A DNA stretch of 22,603 nucleotides. Source: Pseudomonadota bacterium. GTDB taxonomy: Bacteria; Desulfobacterota; Anaeroferrophillalia; Anaeroferrophillales; Tharpellaceae. Below are positions 14,821-22,523 of this stretch, one piece after another. Both the position numbers and the translations under genes were made by a program. Location of the stretch: assembly GCA_015486505.1 (NCBI GenBank), contig WFRP01000173.1, positions 1 to 22,603 on the forward strand, read 5' to 3'. Each line of letters opens with the position of its first letter. The first letter of the stretch is position 1. The notes under the pieces were generated by a model. That model searched no databases, was not told where the DNA came from, and saw nothing but the letters and a program-made list of their open reading frames with translations.

Positions 14821-17118
14821 ATGCCGACAACCAATAAAACGACCAGCGCCCGCTTCCGACTTCTTGGGCTGCTCTTAATATTTCTGTTTGCATTTCCCCG
14901 GTTATGTCAAGCGGAAGATATAAGCTTTACCGGTATGCCGGTTACCGCGATTGTCGTCCTCGGCAATAAAAAAGTTACTAAAGACACGATTACCGACGCC
15001 ATGCAGACCAAGGTCGGTGAACCGCTGGCGCCGGACACTCTGAATCAGGATCTGAAAAGCCTGTACGGTCTGGGGTTCTTTGAAAATCTGCTGGTTAACC
15101 TCAAAGCCGTGGGTAAAGGGGTTGAAGTTGCGGTAATAGTGGTCGAGAAACCGACCATCAGCGCGATCGTGATTAAAGGTAACGACAAGGTTGAGCGCAA
15201 GGAGCTACTCAAAGAGATTAGCCTGCACACGTTCAACATCTTGAACGATGAAAAGCTTCAGAAAAGCCTTAAAAAAATGAAAGCCTTTTATCGGGAGAAG
15301 GGTTTTTATTCAGTCAAGATTAAAACCAAAACCGTGAAAGCCGGCAAAAATCGGGTGCAGGTCTACTTCATTATTGATGAGGGCCCCAAATGTTACGTTA
15401 AAGAGATCCGTTTTCACGGCAATGAGCATTTCAGTTCCTGGTCGCTCAGACGCAAACTCCAGACCAAAACCTACAATTTCTTCCTGACCTGGATTACTGA
15501 TGCCGGCCTTTTGAATCAGGAGAAACTGGAAAATGATCGAAAAATCCTGAAATCTTTCTATTTGAGTGAAGGTTACGTCCAGGTTCGGATCAGCAAACCG
15601 AAAATCACGCTTGATGACAACCGGAAATGGATCTATCTTGATTACGATATTGATGAAGGTGAGATATTCTCATTCGGTACGATTGAAATCGTTGACCCGG
15701 AAAGCTCAGCCGAAGTTACTGACAAGCTGCTCAGCGTCTTGAAGAGCAAAAGCGGTGAAACCTTCAGCAACCTGAAACTCCAGAAAGATATTGATACGAT
15801 TTCCAACTACTTTGCCGACCGGGGTTATGCCTTTGTCGACATTGATCCGCGCACCAAAATTGACGCGAAAAAACGCCTGATCAGTATCTCTTACAAGGTA
15901 AACCGGGGCACCAAATTTCTTTTCGGTCGCATAAATATCAAAGGCAACACCAAGACCCGGGACAAGGTCATCCGCCGCGAACTCCGTTTTGCCGAAGGTG
16001 ATCTTTTCAGCGGCACGGCCTTGAAAAGAAGCCGGGAACGCTTAAACAACACCCAGTTCTTTTCTGAAGCCGACATCCAGACGGTGCAGAATGATGACAA
16101 AACCATGGATGTTAATGTTAAAGTGGTTGAAACCTCCACCGGAACCTTCAGTATCGGACTCGGTTACAGTACGGTTGACAGTATTATCGCCGTGGCTAAT
16201 ATCTCGCAGAAAAACTGGATGGGTAAGGGGCTTGACGCGACCTTCAACGTGGAACTCTCCGCCGCCCGGCAGTACTACACTATCGGCCTGACCGACCCCT
16301 ACTTTCTCGATATGAACATAAATGCCGGTTTCAATATCTACAACGAATCCTACGAATACGATGCCTATGACACAGTTCAACAGGGTTTCCGGTTCCACTT
16401 CGGCAAACCGATAGATGAATATACAAGCTGGTCAACCGGTTACCGCTGGGAAAAAGTAGAAGTCCAGAATGTCAGCAGCACCGCCTCGGATTACATCCGG
16501 GATGAAGAGGGCACCACCTCAACCAGCCAGGTGTTCTTTTCGATGACGCGTGACAAACGCGATAATATGCTCTTTCCGACTCGCGGCTATACCGTCAAGG
16601 GAACTCTGGTTTTTGCCGGCGGCCCCTTAGGTTTTGACAACGATTTTTATAAAGTTATACTGGAAGGTCATAAGTTTTATCCGTTCAAGTGGGAAAGCGC
16701 CTTTCATCTCTGGAGCCGGCTCGGTTACGCGGATGGCTACAACGGCCAGGAATTACCGCTCTACGAGCGCTTTTACGTCGGCGGCTTAAAAACTGTGCGC
16801 GGTTTCGACTTTGGTGAAGCCGGGCCCGAGGATGAAAACGGCGATGTTATCGGCGGTACCAAGGAGCTGATTTTGAGCGCCGAATGGATTTTCCCGCTGA
16901 TCAAGAATATGGGCCTCAGAGGGGTTGTTTTCTATGATGCCGGCAGGGCCTTTGATGATGATGAAAATTTAAGTCTGGACCTGCGCCAGAGTGTCGGCTT
17001 CGGGATTCGCTGGAAATCACCGATGGGCCCTTTGCGGGTTGAATGGGGCTTTAACTTACATCCTGAAGATGATGAGAAAGACAACGTCTGGGATTTTTCC
17101 ATCGGTTCTTTCTTTTAA
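14821..17118 (+). CDS. bamA: outer membrane protein assembly factor BamA
   Basis: BamA is the essential outer-membrane barrel that folds and inserts other barrel proteins. The 765-residue precursor has a signal peptide (1-31, ending in CQA), then five POTRA repeats to about residue 420 (for example VTAIVVLGNKKVTKDTI and FGRINIKGNTKTRDKVIRREL), and a C-terminal Omp85 beta-barrel. The barrel shows the loop-6 VRGF motif (659-662) and ends in phenylalanine (DFSIGSFF), as expected for a BamA substrate and member. The start is MPTTNKTTSARFRLLG. No Shine-Dalgarno is present, and the R copy 10 hairpin lies just upstream. Genes for lipoprotein release (lolCD) precede it and skp follows. Confidence 0.96.
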   Translation: MPTTNKTTSARFRLLGLLLIFLFAFPRLCQAEDISFTGMPVTAIVVLGNKKVTKDTITDAMQTKVGEPLAPDTLNQDLKSLYGLGFFENLLVNLKAVGKGVEVAVIVVEKPTISAIVIKGNDKVERKELLKEISLHTFNILNDEKLQKSLKKMKAFYREKGFYSVKIKTKTVKAGKNRVQVYFIIDEGPKCYVKEIRFHGNEHFSSWSLRRKLQTKTYNFFLTWITDAGLLNQEKLENDRKILKSFYLSEGYVQVRISKPKITLDDNRKWIYLDYDIDEGEIFSFGTIEIVDPESSAEVTDKLLSVLKSKSGETFSNLKLQKDIDTISNYFADRGYAFVDIDPRTKIDAKKRLISISYKVNRGTKFLFGRINIKGNTKTRDKVIRRELRFAEGDLFSGTALKRSRERLNNTQFFSEADIQTVQNDDKTMDVNVKVVETSTGTFSIGLGYSTVDSIIAVANISQKNWMGKGLDATFNVELSAARQYYTIGLTDPYFLDMNINAGFNIYNESYEYDAYDTVQQGFRFHFGKPIDEYTSWSTGYRWEKVEVQNVSSTASDYIRDEEGTTSTSQVFFSMTRDKRDNMLFPTRGYTVKGTLVFAGGPLGFDNDFYKVILEGHKFYPFKWESAFHLWSRLGYADGYNGQELPLYERFYVGGLKTVRGFDFGEAGPEDENGDVIGGTKELILSAEWIFPLIKNMGLRGVVFYDAGRAFDDDENLSLDLRQSVGFGIRWKSPMGPLRVEWGFNLHPEDDEKDNVWDFSIGSFF

Positions 17119-17155
17119 GTGACTGATTGTAAACAATTGAAATTATTAAGATTTT

Positions 17156-17230
17156 ATCTGTGTCTATCCGTGTCCATCCGTGGTTCAAACAAAAAATAGA
17201 AACCACAGATGAACGCAAATTAACACAGAT
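17156..17230. repeat. large imperfect palindrome (ATCTGTG type)
   Basis: Two 30-base arms, 17156-17185 and 17201-17230, are inverted copies matching at 23 of 30 positions (ATCTGTGT... against ...ACACAGAT, and CCGTGGTT against AACCACAG). They lie 37 bases after the bamA stop. The wording ATCTGTG/CCGTGGTT/AACCACAGATGAAC resembles a palindromic intergenic repeat that I recall from many bacterial genomes. It is unrelated to the R family. Confidence 0.7.
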
Positions 17231-17298
17231 TTAGTTCCTCTCACGTTACTTAAATATGTGGCCGCGATAGCGGTCTGGGATGCTTTTAATTGTACTAA

Positions 17299-17432
17299 TG
17301 CGGGAACAGATCCCGCAACCCAAACAGGGCTTTTTGGCCCGCACCCAGGGGCACTTCCGCTGGTCGCAAATAAGTACTCTTATCAGAACATTTTCTTGTT
17401 TTTTCAAACCGAAAATAACCTGTAAGGTACTA
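17299..17432 (+). repeat. R repeat, copy 11
   Basis: A full plus-oriented type B unit with one GC module (ACCCAGGGGCACTTCCGCTGG). It is preceded by GTACTAA, which looks like the leftover end of a lost upstream unit. It joins copy 12 head-to-tail. The gap 17119-17571 therefore holds the palindrome, copies 11 and 12, and no gene. Confidence 0.92.
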
Positions 17433-17433
17433 A

Positions 17434-17541
17434 TGCGGGAACAATCCCCGCAACCTAAACGGAGCCTTGCGGCCCACAAATAAGTACTCTTATCAGAACA
17501 TTTCTTGTTTTTTTGAACAAGAAATAACCTGTAAGGTACTA
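17434..17541 (+). repeat. R repeat, copy 12 (compensated stem)
   Basis: A full plus-oriented unit whose long-range stem differs from types A and B on both sides. ATTTCTTGTT (17500-17509) pairs with AACAAGAAAT (17516-17525), ten base pairs. Relative to other copies one T is lost on the left arm and one A on the right arm, so pairing is kept. No GC module. It ends 30 bases before skp. Confidence 0.9.
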
Positions 17542-17571
17542 AAACTTTTAACTTGAAAAAGGAGAAAAAAA

Positions 17572-18111
17572 ATGAAGAAATTTCTGTTGGTATCAGTTAT
17601 CGCGGTAAGCATGATCATTATGAGCCTGGCTTCGGTTCAGGCTGCGGACACAGGTTTTAAATTCGGCTACATCGATCTGCAGAAAGTTATGGCGCTCTCC
17701 GCTCAGGGGCAGGTCGCTAAAGGCAAAATGCAGGCCAAACAAGAGGAATTACGCGGTATCATGCAGAAAAAACAGGCTGATATTTCCGCGATGAAAGAAG
17801 AACTCGAACGTCAGGGAATGATGCTGAGCGCCGAAAAACGTAAAGAGAAAGAAACCGACTACCAGAAGAAGGTCCGTGATTTCAAAATATTTGTTTCCGA
17901 CTCGGAAAAGGATATGAAAGCTATGGAAGGGGATTTCCTGAAAAAAATGCTGAAAGATCTTGAAGTTGTTACGACTGAGTTCGGGAAAAAGGGCAACTAC
18001 CAGCTGATCCTTGAAAAACGCAGCGGCATAATCTATGCTGAAGACAGCAAAGATGTTACCGATGAATTGATCAAAGCCTATGACAAATGGGCCGCCAAAA
18101 ACAAGAAATAG
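17572..18111 (+). CDS. skp: OmpH/Skp family periplasmic chaperone
   Basis: Skp holds unfolded outer-membrane proteins in the periplasm and hands them to BamA, the gene just upstream. The 179-residue precursor has a clear signal peptide (MKKFLLVSVIAVSMIIMSLASVQA). The mature start FKFGYIDLQKVMALSAQGQ is typical for the family. A long charged helical region (about 45-130) forms the coiled-coil tentacles, and a C-terminal strand segment GNYQLILEKRSGIIYAED closes the body. AGGAG lies eight bases before the ATG, one of the better ribosome sites in the block. bamA and skp are separated by 453 bases of palindrome and R repeats. Confidence 0.92.
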   Translation: MKKFLLVSVIAVSMIIMSLASVQAADTGFKFGYIDLQKVMALSAQGQVAKGKMQAKQEELRGIMQKKQADISAMKEELERQGMMLSAEKRKEKETDYQKKVRDFKIFVSDSEKDMKAMEGDFLKKMLKDLEVVTTEFGKKGNYQLILEKRSGIIYAEDSKDVTDELIKAYDKWAAKNKK

Positions 18112-18120
18112 GCTTAAAAT

Positions 18121-18582
18121 ATGACTGCACCATTAATGGATATCCAGCAGGTTATGGACTACCTGCCGCATCGCTACCCTTTCCTGCTGGTGGATAAAAT
18201 CATCAAGATAGATGCCGGCAAAAGTATTGTCGGCTGTAAGAACGTCACCTTTAATGAACCCTTCTTTGCCGGTCATTTCCCGACCTTTCCGGTTATGCCG
18301 GGAGTTTTGATTATCGAAGCCATGGCTCAGGTGGGCGGGATTTTCGCGCTTGAATCGATGGGTTTGAAAGCGGGAGTCGCCGATGCTAATTTGCAGATAT
18401 TCTTTATGAGCATCAATAAGGCCCGCTTTCGCAAACCGGTGCGCCCCGGCGACTCCCTGATTATGACCATGACGCTTATCAACCGGCGCCGTAATATCTG
18501 GAAATTTTCCGGAAAGGCTGAGGTTGACGGCATCCTGGTCTGTGAAGCGGAGATGATGGCCAGTGTAGGAGATGGTAAATAA
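18121..18582 (+). CDS. fabZ: 3-hydroxyacyl-ACP dehydratase FabZ
   Basis: FabZ dehydrates (R)-3-hydroxyacyl-ACP in fatty acid elongation and competes with LpxA for hydroxymyristoyl-type ACP, which explains its usual neighbour position. The 153-residue hot-dog fold protein has LPHRYPFLLVD (15-25) and the catalytic GHFPTFPVMPG (51-61) with H52 and E66 in the IIEAMAQ helix. It starts nine bases after skp. Its stop overlaps the lpxA start as TAATG. Family members in similar clusters often have lpxD between skp and fabZ; it is absent here. Confidence 0.96.
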   Translation: MTAPLMDIQQVMDYLPHRYPFLLVDKIIKIDAGKSIVGCKNVTFNEPFFAGHFPTFPVMPGVLIIEAMAQVGGIFALESMGLKAGVADANLQIFFMSINKARFRKPVRPGDSLIMTMTLINRRRNIWKFSGKAEVDGILVCEAEMMASVGDGK

Positions 18583-19367
18583 TGGCAAAAATCCACCCGA
18601 GCGCAATTGTTTCGGAAGCGGCAATCTTGGCCGACGATGTCTGTATCGGGCCCTATGCAATCATTGAAGGTGAGGTTGAACTTGGCGCCGGCACGGTGGT
18701 TGAGCATCACGCCACTGTCAAAGGCAAAACCGTTATCGGCAATAACTGCCGCGTCTACCCTTACGCTCTGGTCGGCACCGACCCGCAGGATTTGAAACAT
18801 AAAGGCGGCCAATCGGAGCTTGTTATCGGTAATCACACGGTGGTCCGGGAATACGCGACCATCAGCCGGGGCACGGAATTAGACGGCGGCTTCACCCGTA
18901 TCGGCTCCCATAATTTCATTATGGCCTACGTCCATATTGCCCACGACTGCCAACTGGGAGACCATATCATTCTCTCCAACGGCGTTACCTTCGCCGGGCA
19001 TTGTCATGTCGGTGATTACGTCATCATCGGGGGCTTAAGCGCCGTCCATCAATTCTGCCGGATTGGGGCGCACGCTTTCCTGGGCGGCACCTCCGGGGTC
19101 TCCCAGGACATCCCGCCCTATGTGCTGGCCAACGGCAATCATACGCGCTTGTACGGTCTGAATAAAGAAGGCCTGAAAAGACGTGGTTTCAGCGATGAGT
19201 CCTTAAAAAGTCTCAACCGGGCCTATCGGATTATCTTTCGCACAACCGGCCTGACGCTGGCAAAAGCTCTGGAGCGGGTCAGGAATGAACTTGAAATGAC
19301 CCCCGAGATTGAAGAACTGCTGAATTTTATTGAGGCCTCGGAAAGGGGAATCTGCCGGAAGACCTGA
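18582..19367 (+). CDS. lpxA: UDP-N-acetylglucosamine acyltransferase
   Basis: LpxA makes the first committed lipid A intermediate by moving a 3-hydroxyacyl chain from ACP onto UDP-GlcNAc. The 261-residue protein is a left-handed beta-helix of hexapeptide repeats (IHPSAIV through about 190) with a helical C-terminal cap. The catalytic histidine is H121 in YVHIAHDCQLGD, followed by the SNGVTFAGH and SAVHQFCRIG segments and the SQDIPPYVLANGNHTRLYGLN segment of the acyl pocket. GGAG lies upstream, and the ATG shares bases with the fabZ stop. lpxB follows two bases after its stop, so the two are tightly coupled. Confidence 0.97.
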   Translation: MAKIHPSAIVSEAAILADDVCIGPYAIIEGEVELGAGTVVEHHATVKGKTVIGNNCRVYPYALVGTDPQDLKHKGGQSELVIGNHTVVREYATISRGTELDGGFTRIGSHNFIMAYVHIAHDCQLGDHIILSNGVTFAGHCHVGDYVIIGGLSAVHQFCRIGAHAFLGGTSGVSQDIPPYVLANGNHTRLYGLNKEGLKRRGFSDESLKSLNRAYRIIFRTTGLTLAKALERVRNELEMTPEIEELLNFIEASERGICRKT

Positions 19368-19369
19368 AT

Positions 19370-20500
19370 ATGCGGAAGTCTCCCCATCTTGTCATTGTTG
19401 CCGGCGAAGACTCCGGCGATTTTCATGGCGCTAATCTGGCCGCGGCGCTGCAACGGCAATCCCCGGGCATCAAACTCTCAGGAATCGGCGGCCGGAAAAT
19501 GGCAGCCCGCGGGGTTGAGGTGATTTTCCCCTCGGCCCGGCTCGCGGTAATCGGCTTAACGGAAGTCTTAGGCCGGATTTCCGCGATTCGGGCGGGCCGC
19601 AAGGCGATTCGTGAACACCTTTTTAAAGTGCGGCCCGACCTTTTAATTCTTATCGATTTCCCCGGATTCAACCTGCATCTGGTCGCCCCGTTCGCCCACA
19701 AACTCAAAATTCCGATAGTCTATTATATCAGCCCGAAAGTCTGGGCCTGGCGTCAGGGCCGGGTTGCCGCCATTAACCGCCTGATTGACAAAGTTTTAGT
19801 CATCCTGCCTTTCGAAAAGGAATTTTTTAAAAAGCATAACGTCGCCGTGGAATATGTCGGCAACCCGCTTTTAGACGATTTCACCACCTTCATATCCCGC
19901 GACCGCCGCCGAATTCATAATATCGCCTTAATCCCCGGCAGCCGCAGCGGTGAGATCAAACGTCTGCTGCCGGAGATGATAACTGCCGCCCGGTTCTATC
20001 AGCGGGAACAGCCCGAAGTCAGATTTGTGATTCCGGTGGCCCCGTCAATAACATTCGCGGATATCGAAAGATTAATTCCCGTAAATTTCGGCAAATATAT
20101 CACGCTGTCACGTCAACCTTTGGCCAGTTTACTTGATGAGGTCTCCTTTGCCCTGGTAACCTCCGGTACCGCCACCCTGGAAACCGCCCTGGCGGAAATC
20201 CCGATGGTGGTAATCTACAAAGTTAATCAACTATCATATCTGGTGGGTAAACGGGTAATCAAAGTCCCATTTATCAGTCTGGTTAATCTTATCGCCGAAA
20301 AAGAGATTGTTCCGGAACTGATCCAGGCTGAAGCCCGTCCGGAAAAGATTGTCAAACATATGCGAAGGCTGCGCGATTCCAAGTTAAACTACGATGGCAC
20401 CGTCCATAATTTGCGAAAACTTAAATCAGGTTTGGGAAAACCCGGGGCCGCAGAACGGGCCGCCGCGGCCATTATTGATGAATTGAAAAAACATGAATAA
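19370..20500 (+). CDS. lpxB: lipid-A-disaccharide synthase
   Basis: LpxB joins UDP-diacylglucosamine and lipid X into the lipid A disaccharide at the inner-membrane surface. The 376-residue GT19 enzyme shows the N-terminal VIVAGEDSGDFHGANLA, the DLLILIDFPGFN strand, the YYISPKVWAWRQGR signature (118-131), the PFEKEFF stretch, VEYVGNPLLD and the C-terminal TSGTATLETAL sugar-nucleotide segment. Length is normal. Its end overlaps msbA by eight bases. The upstream step (UDP-diacylglucosamine pyrophosphatase, LpxH or LpxI) is not encoded between lpxA and lpxB, where lpxI often sits in related clusters. Confidence 0.96.
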   Translation: MRKSPHLVIVAGEDSGDFHGANLAAALQRQSPGIKLSGIGGRKMAARGVEVIFPSARLAVIGLTEVLGRISAIRAGRKAIREHLFKVRPDLLILIDFPGFNLHLVAPFAHKLKIPIVYYISPKVWAWRQGRVAAINRLIDKVLVILPFEKEFFKKHNVAVEYVGNPLLDDFTTFISRDRRRIHNIALIPGSRSGEIKRLLPEMITAARFYQREQPEVRFVIPVAPSITFADIERLIPVNFGKYITLSRQPLASLLDEVSFALVTSGTATLETALAEIPMVVIYKVNQLSYLVGKRVIKVPFISLVNLIAEKEIVPELIQAEARPEKIVKHMRRLRDSKLNYDGTVHNLRKLKSGLGKPGAAERAAAAIIDELKKHE

Positions 20501-22214
20501 TTATCGCCGCCTTATACGCTATGTCAAGCCATTGTGGGTGCAATTGCTTTTAGCGATCATATTTATGATTATCTTTTCCCTTTTAACTTCAGCTGTCGCC
20601 TTTCTCGTCAAACCCGCCCTTGATGATATTTTCTTAAAGCAAGACGCGAAGATGCTTAAACTGCTGCCGCTGGGTCTGATTCTTTTGTTTATCATCAAAG
20701 GTTTAGCCAACTACCTGCAGTCATATTTTATCGGCTATGTCGGCAACCGGATCGTTACCAACATCCGTGAGGAGGTTTTCTATCACATTCAGGGGCTCTC
20801 GCTCAGATTTTTCAACTCGATCCCCAGCGGTGCCTTAACCTCCCGGGTCATCTACGATATCGCCATGATTCAACGCTCGGTTTCCAGCGTTATTGCCGGA
20901 CTTTTAAAGGAAATCATCACCGCATTAGGGCTTATCGGGGTTCTTTTTTACCGGGACTGGCGTCTGGCGATTATCACTCTTGTCATTCTGCCGCTGCTGT
21001 TTTTCCCGATATTCAAGTATAGTCGTAAATTACGCCGTTTCAGCAAGAAGGGTCAATCGCAGGTCGCTGAAATCTCAAACTTCCTCCAGGAGAGTTTTAC
21101 CGGTATCCGGATTATCAAGGCTTTTCTGATGGAAGAGTTTAACCGGCGGGAGTTTCATCGGGTTAATGAAAGACTTTTTGCCCTGATGATCAAACGCCTT
21201 CGGGTTAAATCGATAACCGCGCCGATCTCCGAAACTTTCGGCGGCCTCGCCGCCGCCGCCGTCATCTGGTACGGCGGCAGCCAGGTGATTAGCGGGCACA
21301 CCACCCCGGGCAGTTTTTTCTCATTTATGACCGCACTCTTTATGCTCTACGGCCCGATTCGCTCTCTAAATCGCAGCAATAATCAGGTTCAGGAAGCCCT
21401 GGCCGCCGGCAGCCGGGTCTTTGAACTGCTGGATACCGAACCCGAAATCAGGGACGCGGAAGCCGCAATAACACTGCCCGGATTTAAAGACTGTATCTGC
21501 TATAAAGAGGTTGATTTTGCCTACAACCCGGAAGAGCCGATCCTGAAAAAGGTCTCACTCACCATCAAAAAAGGGGAAACTATCGCTCTGGTCGGCCGCA
21601 GCGGCAGCGGCAAAACCACGATGCTGAATCTGCTGCCCCGCTTTTATGACGTAGATGCCGGTATTATTACGATTGATGGGTATGATATTCGCGAACTGAC
21701 ACAACATTCGCTGCGCCGGCAGATCGCCATCGTCTCCCAGCAGACAATCCTCTTTAATGATACCATCCGTACCAATATAACCTACGGTCGCACGGATGTC
21801 AGTGATACTGAACTTATCGCGGCGGCCAAATCCGCTAATGCCCACAATTTTATTGCACAACTGCCGGAAGGTTATGAAACCATCGTCGGCGAAAACGGCA
21901 TCCGGCTCTCGGGCGGCCAGCAGCAGCGCCTCTCAATCGCCCGGGCGCTATTGAAAAATTCACCGATTCTTATTCTTGATGAAGCGACTTCATCACTGGA
22001 TACCGAATCTGAACGTGAGGTCCAGAGCGCCATCAACCGCTTGATGCAGAACCGTACAACCCTGGTAATTGCCCACCGCCTCTCAACCATCACCCACGCG
22101 AACCGGATTGTCACTATGAATGACGGCCGGATAACTGAGGTCGGCAGCCACGAAGAACTTTTGCGAAAAAATGGTGAGTACGCGAATCTCTACCGGCTGC
22201 AGTTCACTTCGTAA
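20493..22214 (+). CDS. msbA: lipid A export ABC transporter MsbA
   Basis: MsbA flips lipid A-core from the inner to the outer leaflet of the inner membrane. The 573-residue half-transporter has six helices in the first 310 residues (type I ABC exporter; FNSIPSGALTSRVIYDI is a typical coupling region) and an ATPase domain with Walker A GRSGSGKTT (368-376), signature LSGGQQQR (472-479), Walker B ending in D496-E497 and the H-loop H528 (IAHRLST). It overlaps lpxB, fitting co-translation with lipid A synthesis. A lipid or peptide exporter of the same family cannot be fully excluded, but context favours MsbA. The gene ends eight bases before the second MITE-like element. Confidence 0.92.
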   Translation: MNNYRRLIRYVKPLWVQLLLAIIFMIIFSLLTSAVAFLVKPALDDIFLKQDAKMLKLLPLGLILLFIIKGLANYLQSYFIGYVGNRIVTNIREEVFYHIQGLSLRFFNSIPSGALTSRVIYDIAMIQRSVSSVIAGLLKEIITALGLIGVLFYRDWRLAIITLVILPLLFFPIFKYSRKLRRFSKKGQSQVAEISNFLQESFTGIRIIKAFLMEEFNRREFHRVNERLFALMIKRLRVKSITAPISETFGGLAAAAVIWYGGSQVISGHTTPGSFFSFMTALFMLYGPIRSLNRSNNQVQEALAAGSRVFELLDTEPEIRDAEAAITLPGFKDCICYKEVDFAYNPEEPILKKVSLTIKKGETIALVGRSGSGKTTMLNLLPRFYDVDAGIITIDGYDIRELTQHSLRRQIAIVSQQTILFNDTIRTNITYGRTDVSDTELIAAAKSANAHNFIAQLPEGYETIVGENGIRLSGGQQQRLSIARALLKNSPILILDEATSSLDTESEREVQSAINRLMQNRTTLVIAHRLSTITHANRIVTMNDGRITEVGSHEELLRKNGEYANLYRLQFTS

Positions 22215-22222
22215 ACCAAAAT

Positions 22223-22350
22223 GTAACTATTCAGCCGAATCCGGGGTCGGGCGCGGTTTTTCTCCGCCAGGCGTTAAGATTTCTGTTTTTCCTTACGCTC
22301 GCTGCGCCCGCCTTGCAAAACTCGCTACGCTCAAACAGTTGCAATGCTAA
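22223..22350. mobile_element. MITE-like element, copy B, left half, interrupted by R array
   Basis: The left inverted end GTAACTATTCAGCC (22223-22236) and the next roughly 115 bases match 7832-7960 with only a few substitutions and indels. The match stops exactly at GCAATGCTAA, where an R unit starts. The right half and right end are not in the window. The eight bases before the element (ACCAAAAT, 22215-22222) would be its target duplication. Confidence 0.82.
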
Positions 22351-22522
22351 TGCGGGAACAATCCCCGCAACCCAATTGGGCTTTTTGGCCCGCACCCGGG
22401 GGGCAATCCGCTGGTCGCACCCCAAGGGCACTTCCGTTGGGCGCAAATAAGTACTCTTATCAGAACATTTTCTGATTATTAAATCTTGTTTTTTGGTGCA
22501 GAAAATAACCTGTAAGGTACTA
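22351..22522 (+). repeat. R repeat, copy 13
   Basis: A full plus-oriented type A unit with two tandem GC modules, one of the ATCC and one of the CTTCC kind. It starts immediately after CTAA of the MITE-like copy B and joins copy 14 head-to-tail. Confidence 0.92.
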
Positions 22523-22523
22523 A

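Noticed and set aside
17299..17541. R units considered as integron attC sites
   Set aside because: There is no intI gene, the core GTTRRRY/RYYYAAC sites are absent, and the neighbouring genes are ordinary chromosomal operon genes rather than cassettes.
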